Assembly (NCBI GenBank): GCA_029265715.1
Contig: JAJUGZ010000039.1
Location: forward strand, 1-34,893
Length of the DNA: 34,893 nucleotides
Direction of reading: 5' to 3'
Source of the DNA: Bacteroidota bacterium
GTDB lineage: Bacteria; Bacteroidota; Bacteroidia; Bacteroidales; Prolixibacteraceae
In this document: piece after piece, positions 17,440 through 24,752 of the stretch
Layout of the letters: each line of letters begins with the position of its first letter
Numbering within the stretch: position 1 is the stretch's first letter
Position numbers and translations under genes: made by a program
Notes under the pieces: generated by a model
What the model was told of the DNA's origin: nothing
Seen by the model: only the letters and a program-made list of their open reading frames with translations
Database searches by the model: none

Positions 17440-17849
17440 TTGAAAAAATTGACCATTTTTACAGTTGTTCCTTTCCCCACTTCACTTTCAATCAACAGCT
17501 CGTCGGTATTTTTCTTGATATTGGGCAGCCCCATTCCGGCGCCAAACCCCATATCGCGTACCTCCTTGCTGGCCGTTGAGTATCCTTCCTGCATGGCCAG
17601 GTTGATGTCCGGGATACCAGGGCCCTCGTCTTCCAGCAGCATGGTAATTTTGGTATCATCGATCATGATGGTAGCTTTGCCCCGGTAGGCATGCGCTACC
17701 ACATTGACTTCGGCTTCGTACAAAGCGATCACGATACTTTTAATAGTGCGGGCGTCGATACCTAATTGTTTCAAGACCTTTTTCACCTCGCTGGATGGAT
17801 GTCCGGCCCGGGTAAAATCGCCTCCGACGATATCATACGTTAGGGTCAT
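17436..17849 (-). CDS. RsbW-like anti-sigma-factor/serine kinase-type ATPase
   Basis: This 137-aa GHKL ATPase is of the RsbW/SpoIIAB kind. The N-box is EAEVNVVAHAY, the G1 box DEGPGIPD, and the G2 box DMGFGAGMGL. Such proteins phosphorylate a partner on Ser/Thr or sequester a sigma factor. The frame is open to 17930, but that extension lies inside the upstream gene; the ATG at 17849 is 2 nt after the preceding stop and gives a normal RsbW-like beginning. The 3' end overlaps the HydS-type gene by 4 nt (ATGA). No anti-anti-sigma (STAS) protein is present, so one of the DRTGG proteins or HydS itself may be the partner. Confidence 0.88.
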   Translation of the reverse strand: MTLTYDIVGGDFTRAGHPSSEVKKVLKQLGIDARTIKSIVIALYEAEVNVVAHAYRGKATIMIDDTKITMLLEDEGPGIPDINLAMQEGYSTASKEVRDMGFGAGMGLPNIKKNTDELLIESEVGKGTTVKMVNFFK

Positions 17850-17851
17850 AT

Positions 17852-18196
17852 TTAATAAACAGGTTTTAATCCGGCCTGAAACAACAACCCACTCGACCGG
17901 AACATCGACAGAGGCGACTCTAAAATGCACATCCCGTTCTCACAGGCCAATTTAACCATTTCAGGAGTTGCACGTTTGTTGCGCACAAAAACAATGCACT
18001 GAACATCGGCCATCTCGGCGGTACGAATGGTTTGCAGGTTCGACAGGCCTGTCAGCAAAACCATGTTCTCGGTATCTAAGGTCAATACGTCGCTCATCAG
18101 GTCGGAGCTATAACCTTTATCGATTTCCCGTTCGAGCCCATCGGCCCCACACACAACGTCAGCATTCAGCAAAGCAGCAATTTCTTTAATCTTCAT
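17852..18196 (-). CDS. DRTGG-like domain protein, copy 1
   Basis: A 114-aa paralogue of the protein at 15735-16073. Shared positions run through the whole chain: MK-EI at the start, GLERE/GLDRE, GYSSDLMSDV/GYVSDLLSDV, a central Val-Leu-Leu-Thr/Val-Trp-Val-Thr strand, and ILESPLSMFRSSG/ILGTDLSTFEISG at the end. No catalytic motif is seen. It is the first gene of the regulatory block of the hydrogenase locus, and its leader contains a long hairpin (18237-18271). The family role (ligand or protein binding linked to phosphate metabolism) is not established. Confidence 0.78.
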   Translation of the reverse strand: MKIKEIAALLNADVVCGADGLEREIDKGYSSDLMSDVLTLDTENMVLLTGLSNLQTIRTAEMADVQCIVFVRNKRATPEMVKLACENGMCILESPLSMFRSSGLLFQAGLKPVY

Positions 18197-18236
18197 CCGG
18201 TTAATTGGTCATTGGGGGATTTACAAATAACCATAC

Positions 18237-18271
18237 TGTTGACGGGCCAACCCTTCTGGTCCGTCGCAACA
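18237..18271. promoter_or_regulatory. Hairpin or operator in the leader of the hydrogenase regulatory block
   Basis: GACGGGCC (18241-18248) pairs with GGTCCGTC (18258-18265) with one G-U or mismatch position, and flanking TGTT/AACA add four pairs after a 2-nt bulge. It lies about 45 nt before the DRTGG copy 1 start. It could be an attenuator-like RNA stem or a protein-binding dyad. Confidence 0.4.
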
Positions 18272-18390
18272 ACAGCACGTGCTTTGCAAATTTCATAAAA
18301 ATTTTGGTTGTCAAAACGGGAGTACCCTGTTTTTGCGCTATTTAAAATGGTTATACGAAACAGCACACGAATCCTCTATCACGGAGAAAT

Positions 18391-18420
18391 AAAAAAGCCA
18401 TCAGGGAACTCCCGATGGCC
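18391..18420 (-). terminator. Rho-independent terminator of the 221-aa membrane protein gene
   Basis: On the minus strand the stem GCCATCGGG/CCCTGATGGC (18397-18406 with 18411-18419, one bulged base) is followed by a T-run (complement of A at 18391-18396). It lies 28 nt after the stop codon. Confidence 0.85.
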
Positions 18421-18447
18421 ATATCGTATTGAGCTTATAAACAAGAC

Positions 18448-19113
18448 CTACTCTTTGTCGATCACGGCCGGATGCAAAAAGATCAGAAAGAAAATAAACG
18501 CGAATGAAAGCTCGTGCAGCTCACTTTCTTTGACGCGGTGAATAGAAACAATCATCAGGGTAACGATGAGCATAACCACAATATGTTGGACGCGTGGCAG
18601 TGGAACCCGGAACATGTTGACCAGGTTGCGGAACCATTTTACTTTCCAGGCCAGCAAGCGGGCAAAAACTAAATAAAAAATCAAAACCACAAACATAAGC
18701 CGGGAGAAAATCAGGATATTCAAATCTTCTCCGTCAACAACCAGGTTGTGCAGGTTGGTTTCGCCCTGTTTGTTGTGTTCGAGGAAGTACTCTCCGCTCT
18801 GAATATTGAAAATCCGCTGCCCCCAGCTAATTTCCTCTCCTGCGGCAAAAAAGAACAAAATGCCAAGCATAACGGCTGTAAAAATCCAGAGCTTCTTCTT
18901 ACTGTTGCGATATTCGTAAACACGGTAGAAACTTACCACACTGGCAGCCAACAGCGACAAAGCGGTCAGATTCTCAACCAGTCCGTCTTCCTGAACAAAG
19001 GGATAAAAAACTTCCTGTCCCTGACTTCCGAGGTACATGCCATATCCGGTGAAAATAAACAGCGCTGCGAACAAGATCCATTCAAGGCCTTTAAATAATT
19101 TTTCCTTTTCCAT
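18448..19113 (-). CDS. Integral membrane protein of unknown function
   Basis: I do not recognise a named family. The 221-aa protein has about six hydrophobic segments (roughly residues 12-27, 49-64, 75-91, 132-152, 177-191, 198-216). The most distinctive part is the polar loop after the third segment, with the motif GEEISWGQRIFNI and then EHNKQGETNLHN, whose Glu, Trp, Gln, Asn and His residues look conserved and could bind a substrate or metal. Similar membrane proteins with GEEISWGQR...NLHN are, as far as I recall, widespread and uncharacterised. It is a single-gene unit with its own terminator, divergent from the PMT-like glycosyltransferase. Confidence 0.75.
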   Translation of the reverse strand: MEKEKLFKGLEWILFAALFIFTGYGMYLGSQGQEVFYPFVQEDGLVENLTALSLLAASVVSFYRVYEYRNSKKKLWIFTAVMLGILFFFAAGEEISWGQRIFNIQSGEYFLEHNKQGETNLHNLVVDGEDLNILIFSRLMFVVLIFYLVFARLLAWKVKWFRNLVNMFRVPLPRVQHIVVMLIVTLMIVSIHRVKESELHELSFAFIFFLIFLHPAVIDKE

Positions 19114-19510
19114 ACGTGATCAATGATTTTCTTTTTGTTTTTTGTCCTCTATGAATATTACAATTAGATTGCAATATTATTGCGGGGCGTAAAAATAATA
19201 TTAAATATTCAGCACAATCTTAATTGCCACAAAATCTTGGCCGGGATCATGAATTAGGTCCGTGAAACAATTTATTGTTGTATTATGGGCCCCACGTCAA
19301 CTGGCAGACACCCCCTCTACGAGGGTCGGGGGCAAAGCAAACTTGGGGGTAGATCAATAACAATCAAAAAAAGATGCAACACTTCTCTTTTCTTATTCCT
19401 TAAACTCCTGATCATCGAACAAGCAACTGCCTGACTGATGTTTTTACATGCAGATAAGTCGGGATGTTTGCGAGTTAATTGTACATTTGCCTTCAGCTTA
19501 ATAAGAAAAT
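19114..19510. other. Divergent intergenic region
   Basis: This 397-nt stretch separates two divergent membrane-protein genes. The part next to 19114 is AT-rich. A GC-rich, C/G-run segment at about 19306-19352 (CCCCCTC, GAGGG, GGGGG, ACTTGGGGGTAG) looks like a short intergenic repeat and can fold on itself. A TACATTTG element is at 19482-19489. I see no gene here. Confidence 0.5.
19482..19489 (+). promoter_or_regulatory. -7 promoter element for the glycosyltransferase gene
   Basis: TACATTTG matches TAnnTTTG and lies 21 nt before the start codon at 19511. No TTTG is found at the -33 spacing. Confidence 0.45.
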
Positions 19511-21151
19511 ATGCAGAACTTTAAAAAGTCGGGCTGGCTGATCGCCATTATTGCCCTGTACCTTCTTGTCAATATTCCCGGAATATTTCTTCCGATGGTT
19601 GTCAATGCAGCCAAATATGCCCAGGTTGGGCGCGAAATACTCGATAATCACGACTGGATAAACTTAACAGTTGGCGGCGATGCCTACGACCAAAAACCAC
19701 CCCTGTTGTTCTGGCTGGCTGCCATTGTTTTCAAAGTATTCGGGCTGCATCCGGAGATTTACAAACTAGCCGTGTTGCTGGTTTCGCTCATTGGTGTTTA
19801 TGGAACCTACAAACTCGGAGAGCTGCTTTACGACAAACGGACCGGCAAGCTGGCTGCCTTTTTCTGGGCTACCAGCCTGGGTTACGTCCATTTCCATAAT
19901 GACATTCATACCGACACGATGCTGGTTGTCCCGGTTATCCTGTCGATCTGGCAATATGCAGCGTATTACAAATTCAGGAAAGATTATCATTTTTATCTGG
20001 GGACTGTCTTTGTCGGGCTGGCTATGCTGACCAAGGGACCTGTGGGAATGGTCATTCCCGGTGCAGCGGTTGGCCTGCACCTGCTGATGACCCGCAATTA
20101 CCGCGATATTTTCAACTACCGCTGGCTGATAGCAAGCCCGATTGTGGCGATCCTGATCTTACCGGCACTCTGGGGCCTGTATGCCCAGTTCGGTATGGAA
20201 GGCATCAAATTTTACTTCTGGACCAACAACATGGGCCGTATCACCGGGAGCTACCACGGCAGTAACAGCGACCCGATTTTTTATATTCATACCACGCTTT
20301 ACACCATCGCACCGTGGGCCATTTTAGGCTTCGCCGGAATTTATTTCCAGATTCGTGAAAAGATTCAAAAGCGCTGGAAATACGCGAACGCCGACGAGTT
20401 TTTCACCCTTGGCGGAACGTTCTTTTACCTGATCGTTCTATCGACCGCCAAAGCCAAAAACCCGCACTACGAACTGGCCGTCCTTCCGCTAATCCTGATT
20501 ATTGCCGCACGTTGGGCTTACCTGATCTTCGACAACCCGGCATCGGTTAAACTGCAAAAGGTATTGGGGTATATCCACCTGGTTATGAGCGTCGTGCTCT
20601 GGCCGCTGATTTTCGTTTTCCTAACCTGGTTTTTCCCTGAAAAAAACATCCTGATCTGGGTCGTGGTTGTTGCGTTGTTTGCCGCTTACATTTTTATCCT
20701 GACCTGGAGACGCAGTTTCGAGAAGCAACTGGCGTACCTGCTTGTATCGATCAGCGCATTCCTGTTTACGCTCAACACCAACATCCTTGCAACGATGAAC
20801 CAGTATCACTCAACCTTCGAGGCCTGTCGCATTTTTAATGAAAAAGCCGACCAGGGAGCAAAACTGCACATCTTTACCGATCAGGCCCGTTACTGGGATA
20901 TCTTTTTGTATTCGAAAGGATACGGCCATTACTTAGTTACTCCGGAAGATTTTCAAAAAAGAACCCCACCGGCAAACGACTGGATTTATACCGGCCCGCA
21001 AGGAGTGAAAGATCTTAAAGAAATGAACGTTGCCGTGGATACGATGCAGGTGATGAAATTCCGGAGCCTTTCGCGCATGTCGCTCAAATTTCTGAACCCG
21101 AAAAGCCGTGAATCGAAACTCGAAACACGGTACTTGCTGCGGATGAAATAG
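19511..21151 (+). CDS. ArnT/PMT-family polyprenyl-phosphate-dependent glycosyltransferase
   Basis: A 546-aa multi-spanning membrane enzyme of the PMT_2/ArnT type (GT-C fold), which moves a sugar from a polyprenyl-phosphate donor to lipid A, a glycan or a protein on the outer face of the inner membrane. Family marks are the first periplasmic loop with YDQKPPLLFW (about residues 59-68), the HTDTML motif (about 133-138), and the LTKGPVG loop (about 173-179). About eleven to twelve hydrophobic segments precede a soluble C-terminal part (about 435-546). The true sugar and acceptor cannot be told from sequence. The stop codon lies inside the left arm of the first inverted repeat at 21141-21211, so the repeat begins within the coding end. 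Confidence 0.88.
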   Translation: MQNFKKSGWLIAIIALYLLVNIPGIFLPMVVNAAKYAQVGREILDNHDWINLTVGGDAYDQKPPLLFWLAAIVFKVFGLHPEIYKLAVLLVSLIGVYGTYKLGELLYDKRTGKLAAFFWATSLGYVHFHNDIHTDTMLVVPVILSIWQYAAYYKFRKDYHFYLGTVFVGLAMLTKGPVGMVIPGAAVGLHLLMTRNYRDIFNYRWLIASPIVAILILPALWGLYAQFGMEGIKFYFWTNNMGRITGSYHGSNSDPIFYIHTTLYTIAPWAILGFAGIYFQIREKIQKRWKYANADEFFTLGGTFFYLIVLSTAKAKNPHYELAVLPLILIIAARWAYLIFDNPASVKLQKVLGYIHLVMSVVLWPLIFVFLTWFFPEKNILIWVVVVALFAAYIFILTWRRSFEKQLAYLLVSISAFLFTLNTNILATMNQYHSTFEACRIFNEKADQGAKLHIFTDQARYWDIFLYSKGYGHYLVTPEDFQKRTPPANDWIYTGPQGVKDLKEMNVAVDTMQVMKFRSLSRMSLKFLNPKSRESKLETRYLLRMK

Positions 21152-21211
21152 CCATGATTTGCAAACACCAACAGATAATGAAAATAATAACCGGATCATG
21201 GCTATTCCATC
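21141..21211. repeat. Inverted repeat unit 1 at the glycosyltransferase stop codon
   Basis: GATGAAATAGCCATGA (21142-21157) is complementary to 21196-21211 at 15 of 16 positions, around a 38-nt loop. The left arm contains the last codons and TAG stop of the preceding gene. Confidence 0.7.
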
Positions 21212-21238
21212 TGACAACTTAAAAACAAATTATTTACA

Positions 21239-21303
21239 GATGAAATAGCCATAAAAGCTGAAGCTTATACCAACCGGGAATGTATATAAATGGCTATTCC
21301 ATC
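21239..21303. repeat. Inverted repeat unit 2
   Basis: GATGAAATAGCCAT (21239-21252) is complementary to 21290-21303 at 13 of 14 positions. Both arms repeat those of unit 1, 97 nt (left arm) downstream, and the same single mismatch is kept in both units. Confidence 0.7.
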
Positions 21304-21337
21304 TCGTTGAAAAACTAGTTTGAAAAACAGAAATAGA

Positions 21338-21390
21338 TACGAAAATTGTAAGTAACAACTTTGAAAATTTATACGGATGAAATAGGGATA
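21338..21390 (+). repeat. Dispersed intergenic repeat, copy 2, with third half-unit
   Basis: The 38-nt block at 21338-21375 matches 5477-5514 at 32 of 38 positions by eye. It runs directly into a third GATGAAATAGG left arm (21376-21386) that has no matching right arm. Confidence 0.55.
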
Positions 21391-21408
21391 ATACAAATCA
21401 CAGAAACC

Positions 21409-21446
21409 AATACCTCCGGAGGTTCGCGCTTCGGAGGTATTTTTTT
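21409..21446 (+). terminator. Rho-independent terminator downstream of the glycosyltransferase
   Basis: A perfect 10-bp stem (21409-21418 with 21432-21441) and a T-run. It lies 258 nt after the stop, beyond the repeat cluster, so the repeats are probably transcribed. Confidence 0.85.
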
Positions 21447-21760
21447 ATGATGCCCGAACACCAGTGACAACCGTTTCATCGGCAGCAAACTAACATAGCG
21501 CCCCAAGCTATAAGCAAAAGCACCCGGTCAGATATCGCATTTCAGCATCCTGCGGCCATTTCAGCTGCAACATAAGCGAACAAACAGCATGAACGGTTGA
21601 AAAAGCCCCAGAAGCAAGCGGTTAAACAATGAACTGTTTCGAGATAAATCAGGAAAGAAAATTTGATTGAAACAGTGCAAAAGTATTACAAGATAATTGC
21701 AACAAGGAGGAGGGTAAACCATTAATCCGATGAACTCAACGTCAGCGGATTAAAAATATC
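21447..21760. other. Intergenic region without a supported gene
   Basis: Between the two convergent terminators I see no gene or clear repeat. A purine-rich AAGGAGGAGGG stretch at about 21706-21716 looks like a ribosome binding site, but the only nearby ATG (21730) opens a frame of seven codons. Confidence 0.5.
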
Positions 21761-21802
21761 CAAAACAAAAAGCCTCCGGGATCTTATGATTCCGAAGGCC
21801 TT
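21761..21802 (-). terminator. Rho-independent terminator of the secG operon
   Basis: On the minus strand an imperfect stem (21771-21783 with 21788-21801, one bulge and G-U pairs) is followed by a T-rich run (complement of 21761-21771). It ends the sigma-54 activator-lptE-TPR-secG operon. Confidence 0.8.
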
Positions 21803-21833
21803 TAAGTATATTTTTTGACCAGATAGTCTCGGA

Positions 21834-22196
21834 TTATTTAGTGCTGTCAGGCGTTGTAGTTGTTGTTGCAGCTGGTTTTTCCTGTGCAGCATTGGGGAAA
21901 CTGGGAACCTGATTCGGATCAACGGCCTGTTCAACCTGTTCTTTAATTGCAGACTGACCACCGTTCTGAGTTTCGCGCGGGATGAATGCACTGCCTAAAA
22001 CCGACAGGAACAACAGCGCACCGGCCAATGCCCAGGTTGCCTTTTCAAGGAAATCGGCTGTTTTACGAACACCCATAATCTGAGTTGAAGCCTGGAAATT
22101 GCTGGCCAAACCTCCGCCTTTTGAGTTCTGAACCAACACAATCAGGATCAGCAAAATGCAAATGATAAATATTAAAACGGTTATCAGTGTGTACAT
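21834..22196 (-). CDS. secG: Preprotein translocase subunit SecG
   Basis: SecG is the small auxiliary subunit of the SecYEG channel in the inner membrane. The 120-aa protein has two membrane segments (about residues 3-21 and 52-72) separated by the conserved cytoplasmic loop VLVQNSKGGGLASNF and a TADFLEKATW stretch. A Thr/Pro/Gln-rich tail (TTTTTPDSTK at the end) extends it as in other Bacteroidota. It is the last gene of a minus-strand operon, 12 nt after the TPR-like gene. Confidence 0.95.
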   Translation of the reverse strand: MYTLITVLIFIICILLILIVLVQNSKGGGLASNFQASTQIMGVRKTADFLEKATWALAGALLFLSVLGSAFIPRETQNGGQSAIKEQVEQAVDPNQVPSFPNAAQEKPAATTTTTPDSTK

Positions 22197-22208
22197 GACT
22201 TACGAGAA

Positions 22209-22832
22209 TTAATTATTCAATAATTTTTTGATTTTTTCAATCTGCCCGGCAAAGTAAATATTTTTTTCCGGATATTTCAAACTTAATTTTTCCATCACTC
22301 CAATAGCTTTCTGGTAATGCCCCTGGTTTAGATAAATTCTTGCCAGCGTTTCGGTTACAAGCTCTTCGGTGTCATCGCTCTCGGCATTTTGCGCCCGTTC
22401 TTCCCTGATTTTTTTAATCTCTGAACGTTCAATGGCTTCGCGCGCCAGCTGGAAATTATCCAACAACCGCGTCTTCCGGCTGATTGATCTTGCAATTTCT
22501 CCCAACGATTCACCGGAGGTCTCGTCCGAAGCAGCCGGACTTTCAAGCTGATAGCCGGTAGGGACATCCATTCCTGCAATTACCGGCTTCTCGACGGTCG
22601 ATGTATTCAGCAACTGAAACAAACGTCCGCGTTCCTGGACATGAATTGAAGCCAGGCGAAGCGCATTTTCAAACTCGGCCAGGTTCAGCTTTTTCAGATT
22701 TTGCAGATACAAAACCCAGGCAGCCTCAAACGAGGGATAACTCGCAACAATTTCCTTCAATGGCTGAACGGTTTCAGCGGTCAGCAAGCCGGGATTCCGG
22801 AAATATCGGTAAAACTCAGTGATGGTCATCAT
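22209..22832 (-). CDS. TPR-like protein of the lptE-secG operon
   Basis: A 207-aa soluble protein of unknown function. The N-terminal half is helical (YPSFEAAWVLYLQNLKKL, then NALRLASIHVQERGRLFQLL), and residues about 155-200 form one TPR-like helix pair (TLARIYLNQGHYQKAIGVMEKLSLKYPEK). Residues 80-110 are Ser/Glu-rich and probably disordered. The start codon overlaps the lptE stop (TAATG), so the genes are coupled. Position between lptE and secG is, to my knowledge, common in Bacteroidota, and suggests a role in envelope biogenesis. No named family is claimed. Confidence 0.75.
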   Translation of the reverse strand: MMTITEFYRYFRNPGLLTAETVQPLKEIVASYPSFEAAWVLYLQNLKKLNLAEFENALRLASIHVQERGRLFQLLNTSTVEKPVIAGMDVPTGYQLESPAASDETSGESLGEIARSISRKTRLLDNFQLAREAIERSEIKKIREERAQNAESDDTEELVTETLARIYLNQGHYQKAIGVMEKLSLKYPEKNIYFAGQIEKIKKLLNN

Positions 22833-23350
22833 TACCAGTTTGCTATTGATGCGTTAAAAATGTCGTCGGTAAGCTTTTCAATAATCAGCTTCATCAGTTC
22901 ATCTTCGACGGCGCTAAGCGACTGCGAGCTTTCGTAGTCTTCGTAAGCGGTAAACGATTTGTCCCAGTCGTCGTCGTGATTTTTGTTGTTTACGTATTTA
23001 ACCTTGACAGTCACCGTCAGGCGGTTCTGGGCGGCTTTGTCTTTCTCCTGAATATTGATCGGTTTAACATCGTAGCCGGTAATTTGTCCGGAGAACTCCA
23101 GATCGCCTCCTTCGCGCAACTGGTTCAACGAGGTTTGTTTGACCAGCTTATCCTGAAGCCCCTCTGTGAATTGCTGACTCAGATTCGGGTTAACCAGCGG
23201 AGCCCTGTTCGGGAAGTAATAAACAGAAAATGTTCTCACTGCCGGGGATATGGAAGCTCCGGTAAACGAGTAACTAACCTTACAAGCAGGAATCAGCACA
23301 ACGGACAAAAGCAATATGGTCAGACTGATTAGTGCGAATTTAATCTTCAT
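22832..23350 (-). CDS. lptE: LPS assembly lipoprotein LptE
   Basis: LptE plugs the LptD barrel that inserts lipopolysaccharide into the outer membrane. The 172-aa precursor has a lipoprotein signal with Cys23 (LIPAC). The mature part shows the LptE-family alpha/beta pattern: the KVSYSFTGASI start, a long helix around SQQFTEGLQDKLV, a strand-rich middle (LEFSGQITGYDV), and a final helix (AVEDELMKLIIEKLTDDIF). Sequence identity to the E. coli protein is low, as usual in this phylum, so the call rests on pattern and position. It lies 6 nt after the sigma-54 activator gene. Confidence 0.85.
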   Translation of the reverse strand: MKIKFALISLTILLLSVVLIPACKVSYSFTGASISPAVRTFSVYYFPNRAPLVNPNLSQQFTEGLQDKLVKQTSLNQLREGGDLEFSGQITGYDVKPINIQEKDKAAQNRLTVTVKVKYVNNKNHDDDWDKSFTAYEDYESSQSLSAVEDELMKLIIEKLTDDIFNASIANW

Positions 23351-23356
23351 AAATCG

Positions 23357-24601
23357 TTATTCGATGTTGTATTCTTTGATTTTTCGATAGAGCGTACGTT
23401 CGGAAATCCCCAGTTCCTGAGCGGCATGTTTCCGTTTGCCCTTGTGCTTTTCAAGCGCTTTCCGGATCAGCTCAATCTCTTTATCTTCGAGCGAAAGCGA
23501 TTCTTCCACAAACTCTTCGGTATCCAAAATATCGTTCGATTCAACCGGATGATTTATGGTTGTCACACGGTTCACCATCGACTGATCGGGAACAACCGTA
23601 CTTTTTGATTTTTCAGACTGATAAAGATTGTGAATCAACTGGGCATTATCGGCATGTAAGTCTTCGACATTGGTCCCATGCTGCAACATATCGAAAACCA
23701 GTTTTTTCAGGTCGTTCATGTCTTTTTTCATGTCGAAAAGAATCTGATAGAGAATCTCCCGTTCCGAGGCAAATGTCTTTTCATCCACTCCGTGATAAAC
23801 CGCCGGCAGATGCGTTGCCTGGGCCGACGGGATATAATGGCGCAAGGTATTAGCGTCGATGATCCGGGCTTTCTCAATAATTGAAAGCTGCTCGGTGATA
23901 TTTTTGAGTTGCCTGATGTTTCCGGGCCAGGTATACGACATTAGCACCTGAACAGCCTCGTCATCGAGCCTGACCGGGGGCATCCGGTAACGCTCGGCAA
24001 AGTCCGAAGCAAATTTCCGGAACAGCAGATGAATATCTTCCATCCGGTCGCGCAGAGGTAAAACCCGGATCGGCACGGTATTTAAACGATAATACAAATC
24101 TTCGCGAAACTTTCCTTCGCTGATGGCCTTCGGGATATCCACATTCGTTGCGGCCACAACACGCACATTGGTCTTCAAGACTTTCGACGAACCCACTTTG
24201 ATAAACTCGCCGGCTTCGAGCACACGCAACAGACGTACCTGCGTTGCAAGCGGCAACTCACCGATTTCGTCCAGGAAGATGGTGCCGCCGTCGGCCTCTT
24301 CAAAATACCCTTTCCGGTCGGCCAGAGCACCAGTGAACGAACCTTTTTCGTGGCCAAACAATTCGGAGTCGATGGTCCCCTCAGGAATAGCGCCGCAATT
24401 TACCGCTATGTATTTTCCATGTTTTCGGGCCGAAAACTGATGGATGATCTGAGGGAAAGACTCTTTCCCGGTTCCGCTTTCCCCGGTAATCAGCACCGAC
24501 AAATCGGTTGGGGCTACCTGAACGGCCACCTCAATTGCCCTGTTTAGCCCCGGCGAATTCCCAATAATGCCAAATCGTTGTTTTATTTCCTGAACATCCA
24601 T
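23357..24601 (-). CDS. Sigma-54-dependent transcriptional activator without receiver domain
   Basis: A 414-aa bacterial enhancer-binding protein that uses ATP to open sigma-54 promoters. The AAA+ domain starts almost at the N-terminus: Walker A GESGTGKE (40-47), the sigma-54 contact loop as GSFTGA (87-92) instead of the usual GAFTGA, Walker B GGTIFLDEIGEL (105-116). A linker (about 290-370) follows, then a Fis-type HTH (ALEKHKGKRKHAAQELGISERTLYR, about 384-408, quoted in two parts as KHAAQELG and ISERTLYR). There is no receiver, GAF or PAS domain, so it must be controlled by amount or by a partner. It heads the lptE-TPR-secG operon and may adjust envelope genes. The GSFTGA variant is known to be functional in other activators. 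Confidence 0.93.
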   Translation of the reverse strand: MDVQEIKQRFGIIGNSPGLNRAIEVAVQVAPTDLSVLITGESGTGKESFPQIIHQFSARKHGKYIAVNCGAIPEGTIDSELFGHEKGSFTGALADRKGYFEEADGGTIFLDEIGELPLATQVRLLRVLEAGEFIKVGSSKVLKTNVRVVAATNVDIPKAISEGKFREDLYYRLNTVPIRVLPLRDRMEDIHLLFRKFASDFAERYRMPPVRLDDEAVQVLMSYTWPGNIRQLKNITEQLSIIEKARIIDANTLRHYIPSAQATHLPAVYHGVDEKTFASEREILYQILFDMKKDMNDLKKLVFDMLQHGTNVEDLHADNAQLIHNLYQSEKSKSTVVPDQSMVNRVTTINHPVESNDILDTEEFVEESLSLEDKEIELIRKALEKHKGKRKHAAQELGISERTLYRKIKEYNIE

Positions 24602-24625
24602 ATTGTAGCCAATCGATTAATCGTG

Positions 24626-24633
24626 CAAATTTA
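24626..24633 (-). promoter_or_regulatory. -7 promoter element for the sigma-54 activator operon
   Basis: Read on the minus strand this is TAAATTTG, a full TAnnTTTG match 24 nt before the start at 24601. The nearest TTTG upstream is 25 nt away, slightly beyond the usual spacing. Confidence 0.5.
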
Positions 24634-24694
24634 CAATTTTAAGCGTTAACGCTGCTTTCAAAATTAAATTAACTTTAGTTTCAAAGCCTTAAGC

Positions 24695-24702
24695 TATCTT
24701 TG
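24695..24702 (+). promoter_or_regulatory. -7 promoter element for kdsB
   Basis: TATCTTTG matches TAnnTTTG and lies 50 nt before the kdsB ATG. A TTTA at 24674-24677 is a weak -33 candidate with a 17-nt spacer. Confidence 0.5.
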
Positions 24703-24752
24703 TTTTAACAAGATTTAGCTTTTTTTGTGCATCAAAAAAATAACAAAACACA

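Noticed and set aside
17850-17930. 27-codon extension of the RsbW-like ATPase
   Set aside because: It lies within the upstream DRTGG gene, and the ATG at 17849 sits properly 2 nt after that gene's stop.
18237-18271. Rex (NADH-sensing) operator before the hydrogenase block
   Set aside because: The dyad does not fit TTGTGAA-N6-TTCACAA.
21722-21991. 89-codon minus-strand frame over the end of secG
   Set aside because: It runs through the secG terminator and secG in another frame, with no protein-like features.
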